A stretch of 64,000 nucleotides of DNA. Source: Mantis religiosa. Its lineage: Eukaryota; Arthropoda; Insecta; Mantodea; Mantidae. Below, in pieces: positions 36,091-47,698 of this stretch. The notes beneath the pieces were generated by a model that saw only the letters and a list, made by a program, of their open reading frames with translations, did not search any database and was not told the DNA's origin. The first letter of the stretch is position 1. Every line of letters begins with the position of its first letter. The position numbers were made by a program, and so were the translations under genes. Where the stretch lies: NCBI GenBank assembly GCA_030765055.1, contig CM060947.1:219115271-219179270 (forward strand). The letters are read 5' to 3'.

Positions 36091-38591
36091 TGTCCTAAGA
36101 TATCTCACAATGGTTATATTTTCTGCAAGAGTGGACAATTATTTTCGTGTATTCTTAGATCACATATTTTAAGCTTACTGCAAAATTGTTTTACAAAGGT
36201 ATGAAAACGCCAAAAAAAAAAAACAAAAAAAAAAAAACAACCAGGCACCATTTACACAGGCACCATTTGCTACTGTGTAGCATTGGAGTGCTATGAAATG
36301 GATCAGTCGATATTGCTCCGTTTGCCTACAATGATTATTAGGATAGTCCGTCCAAAACTCAAAATTATTGCCTCGCCGTGTAATAAAATATAAACCTCAA
36401 TATTTCAAAATGTCAAATTAACTTTTAAACCCTCACAAAGAAAACGCCATTCCAGTAAGGAAATAAAACTAATAGAGCTATCAGCCCATCTAACTCCAAA
36501 CTAAACCTGGCTTCTCTGTCTGCATAACCTCGTATTCACTGTATTGAGTAATTTGTGCCATTCATTGATTCATATTGAATGGCTAAAAAGTCATATTAAT
36601 GCAGATAATATCAGTTTTTATAAATGCCAATTACCATTATCTACCACCCTCAAATTACTGGCTTATTTTGGTATTTGGATTTTCGCGTTTACGTCTATCA
36701 CTCTTTTGCCAAAAAATAGATTTCAGTGAACATGAAAGCGTGGTAGATGTACATCCCACATTGTGGCTACGCACACGCATCCATCACACCGGAAACAATT
36801 GCAGGTGAAAAGGGAACCGCGGAATAACAACCAGTTGGCATTGGCGCAATCAGTCACTAGATACTGGAGTATTCCAAAATCTGTCCACTGTTGGTTTCGC
36901 TCGAGTGAGAACCTAACGGGAGCAGATTATCTTCACAGCATAAATTGCACTGTATATAAATTAATGCTTTATTCTGGGCATACCTGAAGCTGAACGAATT
37001 GAGTAAAAGCGGAATGAATATAATTTTTGACTGATATTACAGCCTCAAAAATAATAAATTTGACAATTCATTTGTCTTACGACGAATCCTCTGCTTTACA
37101 AAGCAGTACAATGGGTAAAACTTATTTTGCAAAGTAGTCCATTAGGTGGTACACTACCTTCTTATGGTTAATGCAGATAAACAATCCTGCTTACCGTGAC
37201 TCTTACATTCCCTATACCTACTACTTTCGAAAAGCACGATGAAATATCGGGGTTGAACATAAATAGCTGTCTATTTTAACAAAATTATCACCACGAATTT
37301 ATTGTTCTGGGTTTACCAGGTTCATAAGCTTAGTTTTGTATGCATTTACAGAAAATAATCGGCTTATAATTTACCTTAAATGTGAACATTAGTTTTTAAG
37401 AACAATATTTTATTAAATTTAATATCATTACATTAGCCATAATAAAAAGTGCATTCTTTACTTCAAAAGATACTGTGCTTTAATTCTTAAACGTTTCCAA
37501 TTTCCGCCTTCTAAATAAACACTCTGCATCGATGTTAATTTTGTTGCAAGAAGCAGAGTTTCCTTTACTTCATTTCATGTCTTATATTAATTTATTTACG
37601 GAGTTATATTAGTAAATTGATGTAATTAAGTTCTAGTTTGAGAGTGTTACATTCTGTACAAATTTAATTCTTGATTTGTTGCAATGCTTATTTATTATTA
37701 TTATTCGTGTATTAAGTAGTATACTACTCCACAGGGTGACGTCCAGAATTGATGACCCATGGAATGAAACTGCTGTAGAAAGGAACTTGGTAAGGAAATG
37801 CTCCACGCGTAAGTTTAACGTACTTCGCCTGTATTTTCCAGGGAATACCGAGAGAAATTGCGATTTGAACCGGAGAACTCCCAAATTTGCACCTCATTTT
37901 TACCACGGAACCATCTTGTTCAATTGTTGGTGTAATAATTCGTGATTAGTGAACTTTTACAAAAAGGCAAGAATGGAAAAGGTCTTGATAATAATTAAGC
38001 GAAAATTGTATAACGCGTTTAACATTAGAATGATATGCATTTTTAAGTCAGTGCTAAATGTATCCAAATCACGATGTGCAATATTTTATAAGCTAATAGG
38101 AAAAAATAATAACCAATTAATATTTCAAAATGGACTGTTCAAATGTGTAGAGCACTACTTAAGCGTAGCGTTTCGCCAAATTTTAGATTTGTTTTTGTCA
38201 CTTTTTTAAACAATCGGAGAATCAATGGGAATACATTCTTTTGGCTATCCCTGATTCCTCAACCTAAAAGTCTATTACACAGTATTTTGTACATTTATGT
38301 TCTTTTATGGATATAACGTGAAAGTTTCAAAATTTTCAAATGGAATTTTATACAAGAATTTTATACAACGTAACTAAAACTTTTATTAATATATAATAAA
38401 GCTGGCACATTAGTGAATCAAAACTATGCAATAATTTAAATAGTGTAAAAAATTCTTTCTATTTTCTTGTTGGTTGTTATTCAAGTCTAAAATCATACAG
38501 AGGCAAATGATTTAACTCAGGTAGAAAACTTTTAAAGATATACAATGCAAACAAATGCTGCTTCTGTTGGTTGAAAGATGCCGAAAATTTT
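36091..38591. other. unassigned AT-rich sequence
   Basis: A-rich run near 36214-36240. No genes or TE boundaries recognised. Confidence 0.4.
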
Positions 38592-38964
38592 TTCAGTCTG
38601 ACTACCTTTTCATAGTGCGACCTACACATGGCTAGTGTGAAAGAACAATTAATTTCCATTAATTGTACCTAATAGTGGTCCGAACTATAAAGCCCGGGCC
38701 TTAAAGTACTTATAGCATAGTAAGTCGCCATTAAGGTAGTTTTCTCATATGTTTATGTGAACTCCTAGTGGTTTACCGGGAAAAACATGAGGCAGTTGCA
38801 GAATTTAATGTCATGTTGGCACATTGGCCATAGTAGCTCACTAATTAAGTGCGGCTGGACGAAGACCCGAAGATCCGTGTTTGAAATCCCGGCTATGAGG
38901 TTGCATTTTCCAGTCTGACTCTACCCTTTCATAGTGCGTCCTACACACGGCTAGTGTGAAAGAA
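38592..38964 (+). repeat. duplicated 54-bp block flanking a tRNA-like head (candidate SINE S5)
   Basis: Blocks at 38592-38645 and 38908-38964 both run from CAGTCTGACT through CATAGTGCG to GGCTAGTGTGAAAGAA with few differences. Between them, 38825-38900 has a weak tRNA-like head (TAGTAGCTCACTAATTAAG, then GTGTTTGAAATCCCGG). The second block joins a LINE tail directly at 38965. Confidence 0.5.
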
Positions 38965-39730
38965 ATCGAGCACCTTTGTAATATAATTTATGCCAACAAA
39001 CAAGTTATCTTTTTGTGGATACCATCCCACAGTGGCATTATTGGCAATGAAGCCGACAAAGTAGCAACAATGCTACAACACTTACCGGTCACCCGGCAGA
39101 ATCTGTCTCTCACACCGATGTTAAAAAACATCTCGGCAGCTTAAACAAGAAGCTGTGAAATACTGAATGGTTAATAAACTGCCCCAGTAGGCTTTCAGAA
39201 ATCAGAAACTCAGTTTTAAACGACAATAAAATCTACCTAAAGAACAGAAAGGACTAGATAATCTATACCCGGTTACGAATTGGTTATTCGAAATTATCAC
39301 ATGAGCACCTCCTAAATAAAAGTCAAGCAACTTTGTGTAATATTGTAGTGAAATATTTACAACAGAACATATATTTGAATGCAAATATTTGGAACCTTAC
39401 AGACAAAAATGGAAGATTTCTTCTCAACAAAAGGAAGCACTGAACAATTCTACAACAGATGTAACACTATTCAATTTATACACAGCATTAAACTACCAAT
39501 GTCATTGAGGTTTTGCAATATAGTTTTCCAATGCCAAGAGACCCCACTACTACTATTGATTTATAAATTATTCACCATGCTGTATTGTAATTACAGTATT
39601 ACTGTTATTGTTCATATGATGCTTCCAATATGTCTGTATTGAAACACAATGTAAATTTTGTTTTTTATATTTACAGGGTCGCTTATGACCTAGTTGTTTA
39701 TGCGACCTAAAATAAATAAATAAAAAAATA
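38965..39730 (+). pseudogene. I-like LINE 3' end with RNase H domain
   Basis: The translation from 38956 includes VIFLWIPSHSGIIGNEADKV, the C-terminal signature of the RNase H domain in I-superclade LINEs, with the conserved His and Asp kept. Further on, in broken frames, comes TRLRIGYSKLSHEHLLNKS (about 39270-39326), the usual ending before a zinc knuckle. The 3' UTR ends CTTATGACCTAGTTGTTTAT..GCGACC with a short AAATAAATAAATA tail, a typical LINE terminus. Stops and frameshifts make it non-functional. Everything upstream of the RNase H domain is missing. Confidence 0.85.
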
Positions 39731-41351
39731 ATTTACATAGTATTGTTTTTACAGAAATCAATGTGGTGTACACGAGAATTGTGATTATACCCACAAAGGA
39801 GTGTAAAGACCATGGAAGTAAATTAAAGGACGAGGCAAACATGATCAAAGAAAGTAAGAGAAAGGGATTAGCAAATAAACTTCCTCGTATACGGAAATAC
39901 ATCAGGGGTAATGTATAAGAAAGCTAATTTAGGCCAATGGGTTAACCATGCCGATATGGAGTGGGGTATGGAAGGAGGGAGGTGTGGAGGGGAAGGGTGA
40001 GTTTATTACCTCCTACCACACATCACGTATCACACACACGCACACATACATATACAGCTCGGTGTCTGTGTCGTCAATTAATTAATTAATCAATCAATTA
40101 ATTAGTCACGGATGTTTCACCGCCATGAATAATTGATGATTTGATTTATAATTACTGGTCTCTCTATCTCTGTCGCACAGTCCTCCCCTCCCCCTGTAAA
40201 TTAAACTCATTCACAAAAAACAGAATTCTTTCTTAACAATCGACACAAAGAAAGCTATCGATTGCGTTTGAAGAGTTGCAAGGTCAACAACAGAAAATGA
40301 CCACAGAGTGGGGCAACGCCCAACATTTTCCATCTTACACGGCTGTCCGATAGGAGTTATGGCGAGAACCTTATCACGGAAATTGGATCCTATTCGCCAT
40401 CGAGGCGTGACCTCCCTTGTTTCAGTTGTACCGTGTCAATACACATCCCTTCTAACAAAGAACAAATGACATTCGCATTAACACCCACTGAAATGGCTTG
40501 CAAACTTCGTGTGCTGATGTGTGGCGCGGCCGAGAGTTCAGGGCTCGCAACTTTTTCTGAACACGCTTACCCACTTGCACTAATTTAATTTCAGGCTTTA
40601 TCTGACAATCAGAGAATTATTACTACATGGATCAAATATAAACCTCAATTTGAAATACTTACGAATTTAACTTTTTAACCAAACGTACAAAAATAAAGCT
40701 AAATGCTATATTCAGATGGCTTCAACAAACTATTCTGAAGGAAGTTTATCTCCCTATTTAGTTTAGGTATTACAAAAATAACTACATAACAAATTTATGT
40801 AATTATAAATACAAAATTAACTAAGAAATGTTTAACAAATGGACCTATATGTTGGTCTTAAAATTCCATACCTTTTTCATGAAGTCGTAAGAAAACAACA
40901 GAACAGCGGCGGGATATAAGTGAATGACATTATTGAACAATTCGGAGCATTAGTATAGGAAATTTCCTCTATCACAAAGATGTTATTTGATATAAACCAG
41001 AGGAAGACACCTTCGAGAGCTGTGAAGTATTTCAGCCGGAGCGAGGCTTGCAGTGCGTGTGAGTCAGGCAAGACCGTGTAGTACCAACTTGCCTATATAA
41101 ATGGAGTAGAAAATCTGAGGATTCAGTGAGGTGTAGCGCACTCGATGACAACAATGTAGCTGCCACGTACCAAATGGAACTGATAAATTTACAATGTGAC
41201 GATTTATTGAAGGACAAATATACACACAAGAAAGACTGGGCTGATTTTTACAAGAATGTCCCCCAAACCAGATTTCCGGGGTCGTATTCACTTGCCGCAT
41301 GGGCATTGTGCATGGTTGGCTCGACATATGTGTGCGAGCAATTTTTTTTTG
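39731..41351. other. unassigned sequence with simple repeats
   Basis: CA-rich run at 40027-40058 and AATT-type repeat at about 40076-40105. No genes recognised. Confidence 0.42.
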
Positions 41352-41355
41352 TTAT

Positions 41356-41802
41356 TGTCGCGGTAACGGACATTAAAGTTTCGGTGCAGATAGATAACAG
41401 ACGGCGGATAGGTTTCACGTAGATAACGAGCTTGCATAAGCAGATAAACATAGCGCTTGAGATAAAAGACTTGCCGGCCCAGGTAGGGTTTCACGTAAGG
41501 AATGTTCTAGTGATATCTCGATTGACAGAGAATAGTTGGTTTTTCTTTATTCTTCTGGAAGAGTCTCGAAATTATAATGAGGTATTTAAGAAGGCGACGA
41601 CTCGCGAAGTTGTTGTTGTTGTTGTTGTGTAACAAGAGTGTTGAGAGCTGATCAGAACTTATTATCATCGATCTTGGTAGACTGTGCGTATGTGATGCAA
41701 TGTTGTTACGTGAGAAGTGAACAGTGTATTTCTACGCAAATAGAGAACGATTTTTAATTTCTGCAAATTGGACTTTTAATTCTAGGAACCCACAAAGTCA
41801 CA
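41356..41802 (+). mobile_element. solo LTR, copy 2 (Gypsy-like, 447 bp)
   Basis: It starts TGTCGCGG and ends GTCACA, with a perfect 4-bp target duplication TTAT at 41352-41355 and 41803-41806. The TATA-like GAGGTATTTAAG near 41580 corresponds to GAGGTATATAAG in the 47 kb LTR. Upstream lies TTCTGGAA (41553-41560), a heat-shock-element-type inverted pair. The terminal block AATTTCTGCAAATTGGAC through GGAACCCACAAAGTCACA matches copies 1 and 3. The AATAAA signal seen in the others is altered here (AATAGA). Confidence 0.93.
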
Positions 41803-41806
41803 TTAT

Positions 41807-43878
41807 GTTATGATTTTGTTAAATTCGCTAACTCTAAACCCCGAAATACCTTGTCGGGTCACTATCTAACGTGCAGCCTTGATTACAAATTTCCCAGACA
41901 TTACATCCTGACATTGATAAACTAGTTAAATAAAACGAAATAGAAAGTGTCACAAAATGTCCACGTAATTTTGTTCTGAATGAGTGAGGTCTAATTTGCA
42001 TAGAAAATTGCTTTGTTTTATTTTATTTACTTTATAACATTCCTGGCCTTCAGATAAACTACGCGTTAAAGTTTTATATATTTTCCCATAACAGAGCCAA
42101 AATGTAATTGTTTATAAACTGTGACCTAATATGTAATTAAAGCAGTCAGCATTAATATTACATCTAAAATGTAAGTTGTACATATTATTTATAACCGATA
42201 CGTTTCCTATTTTTCCTACGCTAAACCCCAACACATCCAACTATTATTCCTCTTGGGCAGTAGAAGTCAGTGTGGTGACGTCACACGCTAACCTACCTTT
42301 CGTTCGGGTGTATATTTGGCGGTTAGAGCTGACGGCACTCCGCCATTACCTGTCTTCCCCCGATATATAGACACTATTATTAAGGAGATCTATACTTTAA
42401 GGTTTTCATTTAACGTTTGCCAGTTCTGTAGGATTATACAAAATCCCTTCCGAATGAACTGAGCTTCACATACTATTTCCAAAAAACTTTAAGATATTCA
42501 TCTTATTTGTCATGTAAGCATCATTAGTAAATCAAAATAAAAAATATGCTTAGAGATTTATTTTTAAAAAATGTAACTTCTGAGGAAATATTTTGTGTGA
42601 AGTGTAATTGGAGTATCGAGTCCATGTAGCTGAAGATAAGAGAGGCTGTAAGAAAAGAATGCTTTAAAATATCTCTTTAGGCCTCGATTGGTTTCTTTGT
42701 GGTGGTATACCTACATCTCTAGGTCGTAGGAGTGGTCCTTGGAAATGTTTGTGTTGCATCTTTGGAAGATGGAGTTAAATAAGTTTTATATTTATCAGTA
42801 TTGAAGCATGTAATGAAGCCTGGAAGCGCCACTTCCTCAAGAATTTCAGGAGAAAAAGAAGAAAAAAGAGAAACTTCATGCCAAACAATATTTTATTTGC
42901 TCTGGATACATCTTCAAAATTAATTTGGGAATATAAGCGGTGCTATTCGAGTGACCAGTTCTGCGAGCTCATTCAATACTATATTTACGCATTCATAATC
43001 TTGAGTACCATGCCTCATAGGTTTCCGGAAGCACTGACAGATATTGTCACGTGAAATCTGTAGCGTGTGAAGAAAAGTTTATTCTTCTGTTTTATGTCGT
43101 GATTTTAAATACAACTGCAAGTCTATTCCAATAACGTTAGCAATGACATTTTAGAAAGAGTACTGAAGAGTAGCCTTAGTTATTTTGTTTTAATTTATTA
43201 CTTGGTTGATCAGTAGAATTGCTATGCAAGCCATTGATAAATCATATAGGCACTAAATACAAATTAACAACTGAGAAATTACTGTCCCCTGACATCATTA
43301 TAGATTTTAAGTATATAATACTAACAATAGATATAAATTAAGAACATAACATGCTATTTAAGTTCTTTGTCATTATTTTCTCTTATTCTAATGAACATTA
43401 TAATTAGGAGCTTCCTTCGCTTTGAAAGACACGCCACGCCACTGATACTTATGCAACTTTTGCTTATTGAGTTATGTTAATCACACAGACATACACACAC
43501 ACGGACTTTCGTTTAAACAATTTGTTAGGTTTACGTGCCTCTCTGTTGACATTCTTCAACAAACTATTATTAGAAAGCTAATTCTTCTATCGACTTTACA
43601 TTAACTAGGAGATAGAATGGGTAAATGAGTGGGGTTTAAGGATCCGTTCACAGCCAGTTTATTTGGGCCCGAAACGTTTATAGAAATAGAAAATATTTTC
43701 TCGTCTATACAATGAGACTAAATAAATCGTAAGACTGGAAAATTCAAACAAAGAATAGTTGAAAGGTGGTAAACTACGAAACAACATAACTATACTGCGT
43801 GTTACATTCACTTGATTTTCTCTACTTACTTTTTACAATCCCTTGTTGTTCTATCTACTATATGTTAGATCTAGACAA
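41807..43878. other. unassigned AT-rich sequence
   Basis: No genes or TE boundaries recognised. A TTGAAAATTCAAAC-like R4 motif lies near 43738. Confidence 0.4.
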
Positions 43879-43882
43879 TTAC

Positions 43883-44616
43883 GGACACTGGGAGGTCATT
43901 TTTACCCAGATAAGGCTAATTTTTACCAATATTTAAATTTTAATATATAGAAAACTAAACATTATCAGAAATTGAAATTCGGTGTGATTACTGTATAAGG
44001 ATGTGGGCATTTAAATGCTGTATAATATTTAAATTAAGTTCACATAGGTCCATGCAAAAGGGGCATAAATCGCACCGTGTGTCCTGACAAAAATATTGCA
44101 CCCTATATTTCAAGTGCACTTTACTTGTAGGAATTTAAAGCTACATGCACCAAGTTTTATCCTAAATAACCTAAGATACACTTTTATAATATCGGCTAAA
44201 TGAAAATCGCGTATAGTTTATACCATGCACATGAAAAATTATTTTTTAGTAAAAAAGGATAATACTTTTAAGGACTGAATATTTGTTTTCATCCATTTTA
44301 TAAATCACATGAACATAAATGTTAGCCGAATGTGTTCAAGGAATATTGACAAATAATCACTACAAATTTTGCGTCAATATATTTTATAGTTTGAAAAACA
44401 TGCACCTAAAGTATGAAAAATCAAGGTTTTAGGAAATCACGATCAAAGGTTAAGCACCATTCTTAAGAAGTGGGCGTATCATTACGCCGCCAAATTAAAG
44501 GACTTTAATACCAACTGACAACCTATGTTATATATCATTTTAAAGCTGAAGAATTATATAATTTTTTAGCATCAAAAAGTAGGATATTTTTGAAACCTAT
44601 CAACCTCCCAGTGCCC
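43883..44616. mobile_element. TTAA-flanked 734-bp non-autonomous element (piggyBac-like?)
   Basis: The left end is GGACACTGGGAGGT. The right end read inverted is GGGCACTGGGAGGT, 13 of 14 identical. It is followed on the right by TTAA (44617-44620) and preceded on the left by TTAC (43879-43882), consistent with a TTAA target duplication with one mutation. The interior is AT-rich with no coding capacity. TTAA targets are used by piggyBac and some other superfamilies, so the class is tentative. Confidence 0.62.
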
Positions 44617-44620
44617 TTAA

Positions 44621-45371
44621 AGAAATTGTTTCATTACATATTTCCTCAGCGGTGGAGTACAAAACCACGATACTAATCAATTTATTGTTGAAACACGGTC
44701 TGAAAATCTAGGAAACGTTGTATTTTATTAATCAGGAATGGTTATACGGCATAAAAATATTTGGCATAAATATGTGCACTTCATTTGTCAGTGTATGGGC
44801 TCTTCGTTTTAGAGTTAGGCTGTTTACTCACAGGCCTTTGTAAAAATGTTTGTTTTTTGGGTTCAGGAGTCTCAAATCCTGCGTTTTAGGTGAAATATCG
44901 ATGTGCAATTTCTGTATGAAACATACCTCCTCTAGCTACTGTTAAGTAGTAGAGGAAGAAAAGGTCATATGCCATCATCAAAGATCTTAATGCAGCCGTC
45001 GGCAGATGACTTGTTCAGTGAGGTCATATTCTCACTGTTCGGCAATATCTGTATAGTGAGCACAGCATGGAAAGGATGCATGAAGAGCTCCAACTAAACA
45101 GTGGTAATACGAACCTTTAACCAAGTAGAGTTATTCTTCTGAGATAACATAATGAAAGTATACATTATTTGCAACCGAATACACATTGAATTCCATCACA
45201 AAAAGAAGCCTGCAGTAAAACAACGATAAAAGTGTTTTAAATTAATGTATTACTAGAAGCAGAACATACTAACTGCAGAGGCATACCACTGCATAGTTGT
45301 GACTACAAACTTCTTAAAACAGTTTAAAGCAGTAGTACCATCTGGAACATTGGAAATAGAAGGTTTGTCGC

Positions 45372-45426
<55 letters not shown>

Positions 45427-45599
45427 ATTCCGTCCGAAATGCACATTTGCAGTTTGTTTGGAGTATACAGATGTGAAACTCAGACCTTTTGTGACTGCTC
45501 TGCCCAAGTTCAACGATTTAATGAAATCTTTTCTCTCTCACTAGTTTTGTAATTTTTGTATACAAGCGAAGAACGTCTTTCAAGTTTAGATCCTGAAGT
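44621..45599. other. unassigned sequence with C-run and CT microsatellite
   Basis: A C-run followed by (CT)n occupies 45370-45421. Frames across it on both strands are artefacts. No gene recognised. Confidence 0.45.
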
Positions 45600-46825
45600 T
45601 GGTGTCTGTGTTGTAGCATGTATAAATAGATCCCACTTTAGCAGGATAATAAACAAAAGGTTGCAGAATATAGCTGAATGTCTTCCCTCGGAAGAACAAA
45701 GTGGATTTAGAAGAGGCAGATCCTGTGTAGATAACATTTTTATTGTTAAACAACTAATTGAAAAACATAGGGAGTTTAATAAAAAACGCATATGGCGTTT
45801 GTTGTCTTTTAAAAAGCCTTTGATAGGGTAAACCGATGCAAAATGTGGCAAATATTGGAAGAACGAGGATACCCACAACAATTAGTAAAAATGATACAAT
45901 GCTTCTACTTCCAAACAAAAATAAATGTGAGGCAAAATGGTAAAATTTCTAAAAAAGTTATTACTAATCAGGGTGTCAGACAAGGGTGTACTTTATCACC
46001 TACACTTTTTAGTATTTATATTGACGACCTAGTGTGCAAATGGAAGCAGCTAGTGAATGTAGGTTTTAAAATTTCAAATAAAGGCTTTTTAAATATTTTA
46101 TTGTTTGCTGACAACTTAGTTATTATACGAAATAGCAAATCTGCCCTGCAAAAATCTATTTTGAAACTTAGTGAACTTTGTAAGCAGTATAATATGAAAA
46201 TTTCTTTTATAAAATCAAAGGTAATGGCATTCATTGGGAAAGAGCCAATTAGAACAAAAGTAGTTATAAATAACCGTTGCGTTGAACAGGCAAGACATTT
46301 TAACTACTTGGGAACTGATGTTAGTTATGACAAGGAATATGATGTCTACAATAAAATATGCAAATTTCAAAGAGTGTGTGGAACAATAAATAGAACATTT
46401 AGAAACAAAATACGTAAAGAAACAAAATTAAAGTTCTACAAAGTTATGGCTGTACCTATACTGACATAAGGAAGTGACACTTGGACGTAAACTAAAAAGC
46501 AACAGAGTAAAATATAGGCTTCAGAAATGAAATTCTTGAGAAGTGTGAAAGGATGCACGAAGAGGGACTTAATAAGAAATGAAAATATAAGAGAAGAGCT
46601 CAAAAGTTTTAGTATGAATGATGGGTTAAAATATCTCAAACAAAACTGGAAGGAACATGTTGAAAGGATACCAGATAATAGACTTACAAAACAAATATTA
46701 CAGTATCATCCTAAAGGTAGGAGATCGGTGGGCAGACCCAGGAAACGATGGCTGGAGGACTTCGAAGGTGGAACAGGCACTTGATTGCCTATGCCATTAA
46801 GTGAAGAAGAACATGAATAAATATA
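45600..46825 (+). pseudogene. RTE-like LINE reverse transcriptase remnant
   Basis: The translation in pieces reads SRIINKRLQNIAECLPSEEQ, SGFRRGRSCVDNIF, QGVRQGCTLSPTLFSIYIDD, LLFADNLVII and VEQARHFNYLGTDV. It then reads KMKFLRSVKGCTKRD-type text and ends GRRSVGRPRKRWLEDF. Both catalytic RT sites are lost: motif A reads AFVVF-stop-KAF where AFxDxEKAF is expected (stop at 45810-45812), and motif C is FADN instead of FADD. There is a frameshift near 45785 and three in-frame stops at about 46467-46515. Upstream endonuclease is absent. The clade call rests on the SGFRRGRS..DNIF and GRPRKRW signatures and is moderately sure. Confidence 0.86.
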
Positions 46826-47235
46826 TCCGATAATACATCCTGGTAGAAAACAAGTCTTAAGTTTCTTTGTTTGATGGAAATATTTATAAAAGGAACAGAA
46901 ATCTTGTTTATTTTTGCCATACTTTTATAACAGTATCAAAGTGTAAGTAAATTATATGTAACTAATTAATGGAACACTGTCAATACCCTCTAAATGGTTT
47001 TCGGTACCTATTTGTAGTTATGGAGATCCACAATATCTTTAATTCTAGTATCAAACTCATAACTTATTTTTTTCCATTAATTTTGTACATCGTTATTCTT
47101 ATCGGAAGTTGATGGTATACTGGAAAGAACTTTGTAAAATTTGGGAGCTGAAACTCTTTCATTGTTGCATTTTTGAGCGTGTCTCCGCCTTGATGAATAC
47201 ACGAACTTAAACCGTCATGGCCCACCTTTGCTTTG
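46826..47235. other. unassigned AT-rich sequence
   Basis: Nothing recognised between the LINE remnant and the solo LTR. Confidence 0.45.
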
Positions 47236-47239
47236 ATAC

Positions 47240-47694
47240 TGCAACTTTGTGGGTTCGTAGAATTAAAAGTCCGATTTGCAGAAATTCAAAATGTTCTTTA
47301 TTTTCGTAGAAATACACTTTGGTCAACCCTTATAGTAGCAGAATTACATAGCATACACAAATAAAGCATTCAAGTTGGTCTGCCACACTCACAAACAAAG
47401 AGTTCACTTTCAAAACACAGCTGAAGGATTATCAAGTTCCATTTCGACTCTCTCAACTGAACTGGCGATCTGCGGCTTCTCTTATATACCTCTATTCATA
47501 TTTCTAGAATGAACAAGATGGTACTAGAAACTTCCAGTTATCTTCATCCGTTTCGGCAAGCTTTTTATCTCCGCGCTCCACCTTCCAGTTATCTATCTTT
47601 ATCTTTATCTATTTTGGCAAGCTTTTATCTCCGCACTGCATTATCCGTCTCTTTGTGCACGTCGGCCGCGGTTATCGCAACAATGCTCGGGACA
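47240..47694 (-). mobile_element. solo LTR, copy 3 (Gypsy-like, 455 bp)
   Basis: On minus it starts TGTCCCGAG and ends AAGTTGCA. The 4-bp target duplication (ATAC on plus) lies at 47236-47239 and 47695-47698. On minus it has GAGGTATATAAG (TATA, about 47481-47492), AATAAA and the shared terminal block TTCTGCAAATCGGACTTTTA. TTCTAGAA (47502-47509), a perfect heat-shock-element pair, sits just upstream of the TATA. An approximately 55-bp direct duplication (CTTCCAGTTATCT to TATCTCCGC, about 47529-47638) enlarges the U3. Confidence 0.93.
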
Positions 47695-47698
47695 ATAC

